A DNA stretch of 64,000 nt from Bisporella sp. PMI_857. Lineage: Eukaryota; Ascomycota; Leotiomycetes; Helotiales; Helotiaceae. This document shows, piece after piece, positions 34,444-45,821 of the stretch (position 1 is the stretch's first letter; every line of letters starts with the position of its first letter). The notes beneath the pieces were generated by a model. It ran no database searches. It was not told where the DNA came from and saw nothing but the letters and a program-made list of their open reading frames with translations. Both the position numbers and the translations under genes were made by a program. The stretch lies in the NCBI GenBank assembly GCA_021307315.1, contig JAJSPD010000070.1:172625-236624 (forward strand), in the 5' to 3' direction.

Positions 34444-34991
34444 TCATGTACTCGAACATAGCCAGCGTCCTTTGCAATCTTGAACTTTGTCATGCCTGTG
34501 TGTGTTGCATAAATGCCATTGTTCGGATACGCTGTGAGAATCGCCGATTGCTTCGGTACTATCCGCAAGAGCTTAGCACTCGACTTCGATTGAGGAAGAG
34601 GTTATTTAAGTGATTTTATACCTCGCCAAGCTGAGTGTATCCAACTTCCTCATTAAAGCAAAAAATGTTGATATACTTGCTGTCGTGTCACGGAGCAGCT
34701 CGTACGTCCTGCGCGAGCTCGTTTCTAGTTCTTGAGCGCTAGAGCAACGTATGCGGCATGCGTGTATTCTTACTTGTAGAACTAGAGGTCAAGCCAGGTA
34801 GGCTCTTATAGCCTAGGAGAGTGGGTCACACGCTCATGAGCACGTGCGGACCCACTTCTCCATGCATGACATGTCGTTTGTACTTCGGTCGTTAAGTGTT
34901 GGTATAAAGTCATGTGAACGTCCCATGACGCACAGGCCACTACCTGAATGTATTTAAGTTCTCGCTCGTAAGATGTAACTTAGAACAACAA
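34444..34991. other. LTR-like stretch downstream of the broken hydrolase
   Basis: From tgtcacggag at about 34685 to about 34990 there is a gypsy-LTR-like arrangement, including a TATA-like gtatttaag near 34950 and an A/C-rich leader. No matching second LTR or target duplication was found in the window. Confidence 0.3.
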
Positions 34992-36115
34992 TCAAGAACA
35001 AGTCAACCACCTACAACGAGCATATATAGCACTGCGCTGAGATCGCGGTGCTACGTGCTCCGTGGGTAACCGACTTAAGCTATTGCAAGTCATCAATACA
35101 AAGAAGGTATCACAGAGAGTGATACCAACATTAAGCATGGTATGAAATTCTTGTTGAACCGCGGCGAGCATCTCAAAACCTTGCTGCAACACTCTTATAA
35201 TTTCAGAGTTGGCTTTGCGCAGCAGGTTTGAGAGTTTCAAGATTGGGTGTCCCCAGTTTGCAAGATTTGATCCGAGGCGTGAAGTGCCCATGAACGCAAT
35301 CGCTACGGTGCTTTCGGGCAGGTCCTTAACACGCCTTTGAGCCAATCCGCGAGAGATAAGAATGGCCTGCCTTTGTGTATTAATAGACTAGCGGCTAGTA
35401 AATATTTTGGTATATGACTCGCCTGCTCAACAACCAATCTACCAAGGCTGTGCGCAACAAAGATCAGAGGGCGAATGTTCTGTCACTTAAGTTAGCCTGC
35501 GGGTCTTGGTGACCAGCTTTCAACGAAATATATCGGCTACTTTGACTACAGCTCTTCACGGCTTCTCTGACTCGCATGCAATTCCAAGAAAATCATTGCC
35601 AATTATATGCACGATTGGTCGTAAACAGCGCTACAAAGGGTCTTACAGAATCCGTCCTCTTTCTCCGCATGGCCAGATCCGCAGCCAATGCTTTCCCATG
35701 GTCTCTCAGCGTGCCCTTTCCGGCCGTGCGCAATCTTTAAATAATGTCGGCATCTCAGCCAAACGTAATGATTCGCGCCTTTAGGAGATCTTTTACGGGC
35801 AAATCCTTTTAGCCAGAATACCTTAGCAGTCTTGTCGGTCCGAGTGGATTCGCGATTGCCGGTTGGACCGTGGACGAATACGATGCTGGATTTGTTGGTT
35901 AGCAGAGCCAATGAGGAATGGTAGACCGCTTACTCGATAGTGTTATCAGTGTTGTCGGATATTGTTTGGAGACCATAATCTCCGGCCGTTGAGAACAATT
36001 CATACATTGGCAGGTCGGGATGGGCATTCTGGGTATCCCCACCGCCTTTTAGCAGCCCAGCGCCGGCTTTAGTATTAGGCGCCGTTAGACGTAATGGCTT
36101 CTTGAAGAAAGACAT
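34992..36115 (-). pseudogene. alpha/beta-hydrolase (SesB-like esterase) remnant
   Basis: ATG at 36115. A 48-bp intron joins residues ...DNTDNT to IVFVHGPTGNREST, the oxyanion/HG region of the serine-esterase domain often paired with fungal NLRs. Further on, a shifted frame reads DLPVKDLLKARIITFG followed by TGA where Tyr is expected, then a TAA. The nucleophile motif survives near 35460 (LIFVAHSLGRLVVEQ), and AFMGTSRLGSNLANWGH with VQQEFHTML follows at 35345-34992. The pieces are collinear but broken by at least one frameshift and two stops, and the His-bearing end is lost. Its start is 239 bp from the divergent NB-ARC-TPR gene, the arrangement expected of an NLR and its lipase-like effector. 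Confidence 0.7.
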
Positions 36116-36354
36116 TAATCAAATTAACAGTGATCGTGATAGCTACACCTGAAGCTCATCAACATAATTAATCCAACTGGTGTGAAACTGCGAAACATGA
36201 CGGGTTGAAGGCCGGCCAAACTTTGCCTAACCTACGGCTGCGCCGCTGCCAAGTGCAGTTCGCATTGCCCTCAGCTTCAACTTGTCATCTTCATCACTTC
36301 GGTCTAGGAACTGCAAAATAAATCCGTGTCCTGCACCGCCGTTTGACGGCAAAG
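36116..36354. promoter_or_regulatory. bidirectional promoter between hydrolase remnant and NLR
   Basis: A compact 239-bp region between head-to-head starts. No operator was identified. The short spacing suggests the two genes were once co-expressed. Confidence 0.45.
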
Positions 36355-38740
36355 ATGCCACGATCAAGCGAGTTCAATGGAGCCATTACCGGCCGCAACA
36401 TCATTGCTGGCTCGCACATGGAGACTGGCGCTACCATGAACAATTACTTCGGAAGCTACCCCATAATGCAGGGCAGGTCCACCATCGTAAGCCATAAGAA
36501 GAACCACGTTTATGCTAACGTCAATGCCGCAGATGGATCGAGCCGAAAACGCGAGCCCTTCTCCACCGTCCCATTTTCCCCAGATCACGACTTTGTCGAC
36601 CGCCCCGAGATCCTAGCGTGGATCCACGACAAGTGCGCAGGACCAGGCGCTCGCGCAGCGCTCGCGGGTCTTGGCGGCGTAGGGTATGTCAACCTCCGCT
36701 TCTCGTGTGGTATGGTTTCTAATGTGACAAAGAAAGTCGCAGCTCGCTATCCGATACGCCAATAATATCCGCGATGTGTCGCCGCAAACGTTCGTCTTAT
36801 GGGTACACGCCAGCACCAAGGCCCGGTTCGAAGAAGCCTATAGAGGGATCGCAGATAGGCTTGAGCTTCCTGGGCGAAATGATCCAAAGGTAGACGTTTT
36901 GCGGCTGGTCAGCAACTGGCTCTGCGACGAGACACATGGAAGGTGGATAATGATTTTGGATAATGCAGACGACGTTGACGTATTTTATTTATCGCGAGCA
37001 CCCCAGAGAAATGAATCCTTCGCAACAGCATCAGCACGGCTAGTGACTTACCTCCCTCAAAGCCGTAACGGATCGATTCTGATTACGTCTCGAAGTAAAG
37101 ATGTGGCGGCCAGGTTAGCGGGAAATTATAATAACATCAAGGAAGTTCATGCAATGGGCGAAAGCCAGGCTCTCTATCTCTTCCGGAACAAGCTGCAGAG
37201 CGCGTCAAACGAAGAAGGTGCTGCTGATCTCCTCCGTGCTCTCGACTATATACCTCTCGCCATTACCCAAGCGGCAGCATTTATCAACCGGCGAGGTCGA
37301 ATAACAGCATCTGGCTATCTAGATGAGTTTCGAAAGAACGACAAGAAAAAAGAAAGCCTCCTTAGCTGGGATTCGGGAAATCTTCGCCGAGATGGGAGCG
37401 CATCGAATTCAGTAGTATTGACGTGGCAGATGTCGTTTGAGTGTATCCACGAACAGAGGCGCTCGGCTACAGACCTGTTATCGCTCATGAGCTTCTTTAA
37501 TCCACAAGGAATTCCGGAGTGGATCCTTCGAAAGCATAGTAAGAGCGTGGCGAAGACTGGCGACGAATCTAAGGATAACAGCGCGTTTGACGAGGACCTT
37601 GACACTTTGCAAGCGTATTCCCTTATAATAGCGACGGCGGACGGTAGAATGTGTGGGATGCACGCTTTAGTGCAGTTCTGCACGCGAGCCTGGCTTTCTA
37701 CTTTCAGCAATCCAAAACAATGGGACCGGGAGTTTCTGGGATTGATGGCAAGAGAATTCCCTTTGCCAGACTTTAAGAACTGGGCAAAGTGCCAGCAGCT
37801 ACTTCCACATGTTGAATCGTTATATGAAAGCGACCTGACCGACCATGAGTCTGTGATGAAATGGGCTCTAGTGCTCAACAAAGCTGCACGGTACATACAG
37901 ACGGCCCTAGGGAAGTACGACGAGGCGGAGAAGCTATGCCGGCGAGTGCTAGAAGGGTGCAAAAAGGAGCTGGGTGAGCAACACCCTAATACGCTGACAA
38001 GCGTAGGCAACCTGGCGTTAGTGCTACAGGATCAAGGAAAGCACGGTGAGGCGGAGAAGCTGAACCGACTAGCGCTACAAGGGCTCGAGAAGAAGTTGGG
38101 TAAACGGCACCCCAATACGCTGACAAGCGTAGGCAACCTAGCGTCGGCGCTACAAGATCAAGGAAAGTACAACGAGGCGGAGAAGCTGAACCGGCGAGCG
38201 CTAGAATGGCGCGAGAAGAAGTTGGGCGAACGGCACCCCGATACACTGAAAAGCGTGGGCAACCTGGCGTCAGTGCTACAAGACCAAGGAAAGTATGACA
38301 GGGCGGAGAAGTTAAACCGGCGAGCGCTAGAAGGGTTCGAGAAGGAGCTTGGTGAACAGCATCCCGATACTCTGGCGTCCGTTTACAACCTTGCTTATCT
38401 TTTACACAAGCGCAAGCGGTATGTAGAGGCTTCGGGCCTTTACCAGAGAGCATGCAACGGCTATAAGCAGAAGCTCGGTACTCAGCACCGAACTACCATT
38501 GCATGTCTCAATAGTTTTTCAGCTATGCAACGAGAAGCAGAACAGGAAGGGTTGGGACAAAGCAGGACGTTAATCAACAACGGCAAAGCAGAGCATAGAG
38601 AGACGTCGACTCACAGCTTTACTAGTCTGACTAGCAGTGGAACCACGCCGAAACCAGTAGACAGCAAGCAGAAGAGCAAGCAAGGTTCACTCTACGCGCG
38701 CTTAAAGAGAAGGATTGCGGAAATGACCTATGGTATATAG
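36355..38740 (+). CDS. NB-ARC-TPR NLR with amyloid-motif-like N-terminus
   Basis: Two exons (36355-36683, 36733-38740; 49-bp intron with a gtatgt donor) encode 778 aa. The splice falls inside the P-loop and rebuilds GLGGVGKS (105-112). Walker B is WIMILDNADD (181-190), then GSILITSR and the GxP-region YIPLAITQAAAF. From about residue 505 there are at least four 42-residue TPR units (EAEKLNRRALE...LGERHPDTL...). The N-terminal 30 residues (FNGAITGRNIIAGSHMETG...) are Gly/Asn/Thr-rich and pseudo-repeated, resembling the short amyloid signalling motifs that fungal NLRs use to template effectors. No other effector domain is present. NB-ARC would oligomerise on sensing by the TPRs. The frame is intact. 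The amyloid assignment is inference. Confidence 0.9.
37918..38421 (+). repeat. 126-bp in-frame TPR tandem repeats
   Basis: Four 126-bp units of the NLR gene start near 37918, 38044, 38170 and 38296. The middle ones are highly similar in DNA (gcggagaagctgaaccg, agcgtaggcaacctggcg and gatcaaggaaag recur at the same phase). High DNA similarity between units suggests recent duplication or concerted evolution of the sensor. Confidence 0.8.
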
Positions 38741-39053
38741 ATACTGTATAGATTCTATCTAATTGCTAATACGGTTATGTAAGTGACATTCGACACAGGG
38801 AATAAAAAAATCACATGAGCTAATGCGTTCAAGACACCAATGCTTCAAGTGAAACAGAACAAATCTATTCTTGGATTTAAGGAGGCGTCAAAGCATATAG
38901 TGGAGCAGTATACGTAGTATCTTATCTTCTTTTTCTCTCTATGTTATAGAGGGTCAAAGGGGTGCATGTGCCTTTATAGTAGTGTCACAATATATAAGGC
39001 GCAATAGTACTTCAGCAAATAGAGTTCTCTTCTTGCAACAAGTAGTTAGTAAT
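38741..39053. other. intergenic, nothing recognised
   Basis: AT-rich flank. A short block, atataaggcgcaatagtac near 38994, resembles sequence at about 60645. Confidence 0.4.
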
Positions 39054-39240
39054 TGTTGGAATGCATGTACATAATCTCACGCGATCCACCGGATCGCGGG
39101 AATTGTAGGTCTTCTATCACCTATACTTACCCGGCAATAGGCCGTAGCTTAGAATCAATAATCAAGGAGCCATAATCACACCAGCAAGAGCGTAGTTACA
39201 ACTACTACACCTTTTGCTACGTGATAGGTATCCAACGGCA
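39054..39240 (+). mobile_element. LTR-like copy of the 26041 family
   Basis: Starts tgttggaatgc, shares cgatccaccggatcgcggg and caccagcaagagcgtag with 26041-26225, and ends ggtatccaac near 39236. No clear target duplication; the right end is imprecise. Confidence 0.65.
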
Positions 39241-40168
39241 ATTGCCACTTGATTCCTAGTCATAGGATATTCCTAGCATTACATAGGAATGTGCCTTGGA
39301 GCATGTGATAATGAAGAACTGTGGCCGTGTCACCTTGCCCTCAGCCCTATTTTCGAAAATCCCGTTAGCCCTAATAGGCCCGGTTCTGTGGCTAGCCTGA
39401 AATTTCAAGAGCGTTCAGGCAAAAGCCAATTTCGCGAGCGACCGTATCGACATCTTAAAGTGCTTGCTCCTAACCATGTTCTGGCGAAGGTATTCTACCA
39501 CGCAGCGTCTTGAAAAAGGAAGGTCCGCATAGGCAGAGCTCTGCAGAGAATGGCTGTAAGCAGCAGTGGATGGGATATAGTAGATTAGCAAGAAGCTGGA
39601 TTCGCCGAATCATATCACTACTCCCTGATCGTCCATCAAGGCGAGGAAAGCGGCTGCGCGAGATGTTGGGCGATTGAATGGCCCACAGGCCTCGGGTTGG
39701 TGGGAAACAGCCGAGGAGGCTTCACGCGCTCTGCTATCTTCGTTTCCTGTGTGCCAAGGGGTCGCAAATAAGGGAATTGGACTTGTGAGAGCGGGCAAAC
39801 TGGATACAGGCTGCAGAATAGCGTCGATTCTTTAGTATTTTTACTACAGGTGAAATTATATACCTTTTTCCTGACGAGGCCCTTTTCGATCTTCGACTTG
39901 CGACGTGAACTGGCGGCGGCTGTTGAATTTCATCTTGTAACTGCTCTGCTACCTAGAAATCCGATCTATTCAACGATGACCAGTCTCCGAACGCGTGGCA
40001 CCCATTTCTGTCGAATGAACAGGTTGCATAGCGCCATTCGACTGTGATCTTGTCCTCGATGGTAGGTGGAATAGGGTTGCGGTTTCTGGTGTGGATAAGA
40101 GGATAGAGGAGGAAGGTAGACGGGGCATCTATTTTCTAAAGGCTGTATATCTATTATTATTAATGACG
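39241..40168. other. intergenic, nothing recognised
   Basis: Several short frames without motifs on either strand; no structured repeat found. Confidence 0.45.
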
Positions 40169-41253
40169 TTATAGCCAAGGAAATATGCAAAACCCCCAGA
40201 AAACCACAAGTGCATAAACTGCTGTACTCCTCCTACTCGCACCATCCGACGTATCGCCTGCTACCGTACCTCTCGAGAAGCCGATCGTGGGTGTCCATTC
40301 AGGCTTGGATTGTCCCGATACAAGCGCATCTGATCGCGCAGGGTCAAGCTGGCCAACGAACTCGATTGAGATCTCTCCGGCTAATCTTGATACCGGCTTA
40401 AAAGTGGAATCTGTACTTGCTACGAAAAAGCCTTTGATAGTAAAAAAGGCTGTTTGATTGCTGAACTGTCCGGAAAGTACGGGGTCCGTTACGTTAAGCA
40501 AGTTATAATTGCGACCAGCATCTTTTTCGTACAGTAATAGTGCTCCCCACCAAGATTCGGTCGTGTTCGTACATTGGCTCATGTTAAATTCGACGGAAAC
40601 TATTCCCTTGTCGGCTGACCCAGCGAGGGAGTAAGAGGTGTCAGACAAATACGTCGTCGTCAAATTCCACTTGGGAGAGCTGGCTGAGTCGGCGTCGTCG
40701 TATCTATTTTTTTTGGGGCTACCAATACACATTGTCAGCAAGTCCAAATCACGTCTAGGGTGGCAAAAAGTGAAGATACCTCATTGATTCCAGGTTAAAT
40801 ATAAAATCATTTACTTGACCGGAATAGGGTGATCTGTAGTCTGCGGTTGGCGTAAGGTTGAGGTTTTCCGGCCATGATTTAGCTAAGAGCATAACTGGAT
40901 TGCCTCCTTTATCATACCCATTCGGCTTCACGATAGCGACGAGTGAATCGAAAGAGACGACAATGTCCTGATCTCGAAAATTCGCACACACTTTATCATC
41001 CTCACCGGTACTCCAATCTTGGGAAGACAGGCGGAAACTGGTGGTGCCATTGTAATATCTCTCAAGTGTATCAGCCTGCGTCCGAGGTTCAATTCGTACC
41101 GTATACTCACGATCCAGTATATGCATAAAGATAATATGCTAGGTCAGTGACATTTTCCGGACGCCAATTTAGTTTTGGATCTGGATCCCAATATTTATCT
41201 TCACTTGCTAGTGCCACGGTGACCAACAATAGGGTCCATATAAAGCAGAACAT
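40169..41253 (-). CDS. secreted, probably GPI-anchored protein of unknown function
   Basis: Three exons (41253-41111, 41058-40780, 40718-40169; introns 52 and 61 bp) give 323 aa. ATG 41253 was chosen because it opens a clear signal peptide (MFCFIWTLLLVTVALA). The mature part has many N-glycosylation sequons (NVT, NGT, NMS, NTT, NQT) and few Cys (VCANF, SQCTN). The end is a Ser/Gly/Arg spacer followed by a hydrophobic tail (YALVVFWGFCIFPWL), the layout of a GPI-anchor signal. No catalytic domain is recognised. It is likely a cell-wall or plasma-membrane surface protein. Exon joins keep one frame throughout, which supports the model. Confidence 0.75.
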
Positions 41254-41421
41254 ATTGTGCGTTATTTTCGCAGGAAGCAAAAGTGTCCGAAGTCGCTGGG
41301 AGCTGGGACAGTTAAGTACTCCACGGCACATGCCCAACTGGGGGTAGGCGTTGTATAAAAGTACATGAGCTCTTCTCCAAGAAAAGCCAAGAAAGCCAAG
41401 CTCAATCCTTGGACAAACCAA

Positions 41422-42384
41422 GCTTCATCGGCCTACACAATACTCCGTATTACTCGAGATTGTGAGACGACAAAAATATCCCCACAGACTACTATGGCGC
41501 ATGCCAATTAGAACAATCTACTATTATGGAACGCTGGGTGGGAAGGCTTATGTATACTCAAAAAATGGCCCGGACGAGTATCCCGTGAAGTATATCCTGT
41601 GAACCTGGGCTGTGGGAAAAGGATCGGGAATGATCACTCGAGTGCAGCATCTTTTCGCTCTAGGGAATGTAGCGACAAGTTTTTCTATTGTGTTCTGTAT
41701 AAGAGCTTAAAATAGATGATGTATCTATTTCTTGGAAGAACTCTGCCTGTCCCGGTTAGGCAAGCATATGCCAAGCATAGAATAAGCCATGCCAAGAAGA
41801 CGCGTTTCGCGTTTTGTGCTTCTGCGTTGCTCAATTGATTCGACTATAAAAACTGCTGCAAGTAAATTTGTAATTAAATAAATGAATAAGCCTAGTGTAA
41901 GTAGAATTCTTTATGACGTATGTATTTAGCATATGCTGAACATATACCAGAACATAGGCTTGAGAGTTTCTTAGCGATTTGTCAAGGAATTAGCTGGCCT
42001 GGGCCAAGATTTTCTAGCCTGGCCCAACTGGAACCCAGGTTTGGCCAAGAACTCCACTAAAAGGGGGAAAATTGGAAAGAGGAATAGATTGACAAGCTAC
42101 TAAATCTAAAGCAAATCTTTACTTTTGCTTTGTCTGCTCAAAATAACACAACTGATTTACTATGTATTTAATTCCACACAACACAACTTCAGAGTAAGTC
42201 ATACAAAATCATGGGATAATTCCAAATCTCACTTCTATTCTCGCTAAAGTTTTGAGGCTATGACTGACTAGGTGATGCAATAATAATCATACCGTGATTC
42301 TAAATGATTGTCAAAAAAACATCGGAAACTCAAGCTCTTCCGCCAATTTCGTTAATACCGTGCCCTCTATTACAATCTATCCAT
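41422..42384. other. intergenic, nothing recognised
   Basis: No coding motif. The left end includes the promoter of the secreted protein; otherwise AT-rich. Confidence 0.5.
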
Positions 42385-43293
42385 CTACCAAGCTGTGTGT
42401 CCTCCATCGATCCTTAAATCTGCCCCCGTAACAAAGCTGCCCGCCTCACTCAAGAGAAACATGACCGGGCCTCGATACTCATCCGCCGTCGATAAACGAT
42501 TCAGCATGTTATCCTCAGACCACTCCTTCTCGCGGTTTGGCTCCGACAGGGTTTCGCTTGTCATACGGGTCTTGATATATCCTGGGCTGATAGAGTTGAC
42601 GCGGATCACCGGGCTCCCTACACGACTCCCCCATTCCGCTGCCAGGGAGCGCGCGAGCTGCACCACTGCCGCCTTGGAGGCGTTGTACGCCGCGGTGTCG
42701 ATGCCCTGATGACGAAGCGTGAGCAAAGTACAAAAAACTCAAGTACCCAGGCATCTCACCTTGTTACTGCCATGCGCACTCATGCTAGCCACAAACACCA
42801 TACTCCCCGCAACATCGCGCTTGATCATCTCCCTCGCCGCTGCTTGCGCACAGATAAATGTGCCCGCAAGGTTGACATCCATAATCCTCCTCGCCTCCGC
42901 GACCGAAAACTCCACTGCCGGCCCGCCGCCTGAGATCCCCGCACAAGTCACCAGCCCCCGCAGCGGGAACCGCGTCTTCGCGATCGCGGCAGCTAACAGC
43001 GCAGCTACGTCGGCCTCGCTTGTGATGTCGCACTCGTGGTACCACGCCTGCGCTCCGTGCTGCTCCGCGATGCGCTGGACCTTGGCCCATGGCTCCAGCA
43101 GTGGGCTGGCGGCGCGGTCGACGCAGATGACATCGCCGCCGGACTCGAGGACTGAGCCGGCGACCTCGAGGCCCATGGCACCGCCGCCGCCGGTTATGAG
43201 GATGGTGCGCGCGTCGAGGCGAAAGAGGTCTTTAGTGGGTAGCGAGGCCGTGGATTGCCGGGGCTTGAGGCTGCGGTCCCTGCTGGCGGACAT
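42385..43293 (-). CDS. short-chain dehydrogenase/reductase (SDR)
   Basis: Exons 43293-42760 and 42705-42385, with a 54-bp intron (42706-42759), encode 284 aa. Classical SDR features: the cofactor motif TILITGGGGAMGLEV, DITSEADVAALL, the NAG-like CAGISGG, the active-site Ser in VASMSAHG, YNASKAAV (YxxxK), SPGYIKTRM and the terminal LRIDGGHTAW. This pattern fits fungal NADP-dependent polyol dehydrogenases such as mannitol/sorbose reductase-like enzymes, but the substrate is not certain. The splice lies between the Ser and Tyr motifs and restores SNK-GIDTAAYNASK. Base composition of exon 1 is more GC-rich than the surroundings. Confidence 0.92.
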
Positions 43294-43730
43294 GAGCGCT
43301 GCTGTTTATTCGGCGCTTGCGAATTCGAGAGATTAACTTGGATGCAGTTCAGGGGAATATAGGCTTATAACTTGCTACAACTGAATAAATGTAGTCGTAT
43401 TTAAAAAGCGCCAGTATTGAACCTGTTGCGGGTATATTAGTTGCGATTCTTGAAATAGCTAGATCTATATTGCAGGCGGCAGCAATACCATGCTAAAAAT
43501 CAGACAGTTGATGTGACACATCGAAGTTTCTGAAGCTGTTCCTGTATGGTTGTTCAGTCACGGAACAAGCGGTTAAGCCCATGACACACCCCTGTTAGTG
43601 TTGTCAGGATTTGAGAATCTAGGTAGCTGACATGTCCCTGACTATGTGGGGAACGCTAGCGCGGAAGACTTTTCACACACACACATTTCTACAATTCTGT
43701 ATTATCTATATAATATTACAATATCTCCCG
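43294..43730. other. intergenic, nothing recognised
   Basis: Promoter side of the SDR gene; no repeat or coding motif seen. Confidence 0.5.
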
Positions 43731-43904
43731 TGTCAGGAATCGGCTTACGTAAGTAGGCCAAGGAGCTAGACAATACCTGCCACGTATATATTTACGGCTT
43801 AGAACTGTAGATAATATCATCATCTGTATCGCTCCCACAAGCCTGTATTCAATCGCTGTGATACCCTCACAAATCCTCCTGCTTCATAGAACACATTTCT
43901 GACA
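43731..43904 (-). repeat. dispersed repeat A, copy 2
   Basis: Reverse complement of 1062-1238 with long shared blocks. Like copy 1 it lies within about 400 bp of a copy of the 173-bp MITE, and the relative order of the two is the same. Confidence 0.75.
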
Positions 43905-44279
43905 GACCGTCCGAGCCCTCGGCGGCACGTCGGGGCGAGGCTACTTACGAGGTATCTCCTTCGAGCTTGCGAGAAGGCTGAACCTCGTTACACACATAGA
44001 GAAAACAATAGAGAGCCTGTATGGCATCCCCAATTCTTCCTGCTTATCATTGTGTATTTCTCGTTCTGTCAAGTGTACCCTCACAAGACGGAGAAAGGCG
44101 GCCCGCCAGCCGTCAACAGAATTGCAGCTGGATCTTCAAGTTCTTTCCCGCCCCGCCGCCTCACAGAGCCTATAGATTCTGTTGTTAAACAAGTCTGCAT
44201 GCACATTATAAACATGCATGAATTGCGGGAGACTTAAAGGCTTCTAGATTTTGCCGGAAATAGTCTGATATTACCACCA

Positions 44280-44452
44280 CAGTCAAACCTGGTTATATCG
44301 GAACTCGTTATATCGGAAATCTCTGTATATCGGAATGAACCTTGGATCCGCCGAGCTTTAGGTAGCTATAATGGACCTCGTTATATCGGAAACCTCTACA
44401 TATCGGAAGGTTGCTTTGGCACCGAGCGTTCCGATATAACCAGGTTTGACTG
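44280..44452 (-). mobile_element. 173-bp MITE with pogo/Fot1-like ends, copy B
   Basis: Begins cagtcaaacctgg and ends ccaggtttgactg, exactly 173 bp, and aligns to 638-810 in reverse complement, including the internal gtagaggtttccgatataac units. The right flank is TA; the left flank reads CA, consistent with one mutation of the TA duplication. Confidence 0.8.
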
Positions 44453-44688
44453 TATATGCATGTACACATAATTATGTCCATGGCGTTAACTCACCCCTGA
44501 GATGGTAGATAGCTGTAGTATGTCAAGTCAGACTTGGCTGTCGTGGTATTGGCATCGTCATTTTTCAAATACAACGTCAACGTGTGTTATATTGAGCCGT
44601 ATATTGAACTTAACCGAAATAATTCCGGCTAGCAAATATTTTTGGCGTTTTGTAAGTTTAGAACTATTCGCCAAGGGTTTAAGCACTA

Positions 44689-44825
44689 GGGTGCAAAAAG
44701 TGTCGACCCCCCCTGCTAGCGTGACTACATATACGCAGTTTCAGGGCTGCAGTTTTAAATGTACGCATTTTTACTCCCCTGAAGCAACCGCGCTAGCAAG
44801 GGGGGGTTCGACACTTTTTGCACCC
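44689..44825. mobile_element. 137-bp TA-flanked hairpin MITE
   Basis: The arms gggtgcaaaaagtgtcga...tgctagcg and cgctagc...tcgacactttttgcaccc are about 33-35 bp and nearly perfect inverted repeats, differing by two single-base indels. The element is bounded by TA at 44687-44688 and 44826-44827. No coding capacity. Ends and duplication fit a mariner/Tc1-type MITE. Confidence 0.8.
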
Positions 44826-44827
44826 TA

Positions 44828-45821
44828 CTGTAGAAGAGAAATATGTGATCACGTGAGTAATTTGGCCTACATTCCGACATTTTTCAGCCAATTACTTTGC
44901 ATATAATTAGCCGAGTCTGTACTAGAGGCAAGCGCAATAGCATTACTGGTCGATTGTCTAGCACCGGCTTTAGTTCGACAGTTGCAAAATGTTGCTATAA
45001 GTTGAGCATGTGATTTTCAATTTTCTGTCTTGCTAAGCTTTTGCATATTAATTTCCCTTTCTGCGATTCGAGTTTTTTACCTGTGAACAAAGTGCTGCAA
45101 TGGCATTTCGCTCTATTTACGGGGGAGTAAACAATAGGGATTAATTGTACTGGGTTTGGTAGGTCGTCAGTTACTTTTGATTATGTGGCAAGCTAGTTGG
45201 AACCTCGGCCGTAAACTAGCTTTTCACGTGTTCCACTTTCGGTCTGCACAAACCCCAGCCGTGCGCTCAGGCTAGATCACCATTAACTCAGGCTAAAGTA
45301 GCAAACGCTCAGTTCCAAGGATGGAAGTGGAAGTCTAGATGTCGGTTTTGGGTCGTGTATTCGCTGTTTGCAAGTACCTGTCACAAGCCTGCGAAATTGG
45401 GAAAGTTGATTGGATGCATCAATGTGGGTCACATACCTGGAGCACTTCAGCACCCTAGAGAGAGAAAATTCCAATCCATTATCAGTGACTGCAACTGAAG
45501 AGCAAGTGTGTCGGCTAGACCTCCATTTTGCGGTTGGTGGAGAGACTGCCACTAGCTTCCTGTCGCTGGAGCTATCTGCGTGATGGAGGGCTCAGTCCCT
45601 GACCATCTGAGGGGGGAGGTGGTATTGCGAACAATATGTGGTTGGGAAGAGTCCTTATTGGTTCCAAGATGCCGTGCCTGCGTCTTGCGAGAAGGATTAA
45701 AGAGGGGAAGAGACAGGCGTTTAGTCTGCAACTACGGGTGATGTCAAGTATATAAAGGGGTCCCAGTTCGCAGCACGCTCCGAACTCGCGGTTCTCGGTC
45801 TCAAGGTACACCTATCAATGA
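44828..45821. other. intergenic, upstream of the mannanase
   Basis: No gene recognised. The last 80 bp contain the TATA element of the mannanase gene. Confidence 0.5.
45749..45757 (+). promoter_or_regulatory. TATA box of the mannanase gene
   Basis: A clear tatataaag lies about 65-73 bp before the ATG at 45822, the right distance for a fungal core promoter. Confidence 0.6.

Noticed and set aside
37315..38453. Long minus-strand open frames of 231 and 155 codons
   Set aside because: Antisense of the NB-ARC-TPR gene; they persist because of the TPR repeats.
41059..41110. Apparent frameshift between the first two parts of the secreted protein
   Set aside because: A 52-bp gtgagt...gag-ag intron restores the frame.
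42719..43336. 205-codon plus-strand open frame
   Set aside because: Antisense of the GC-rich SDR exon; no domain, whereas the minus strand shows all SDR motifs.
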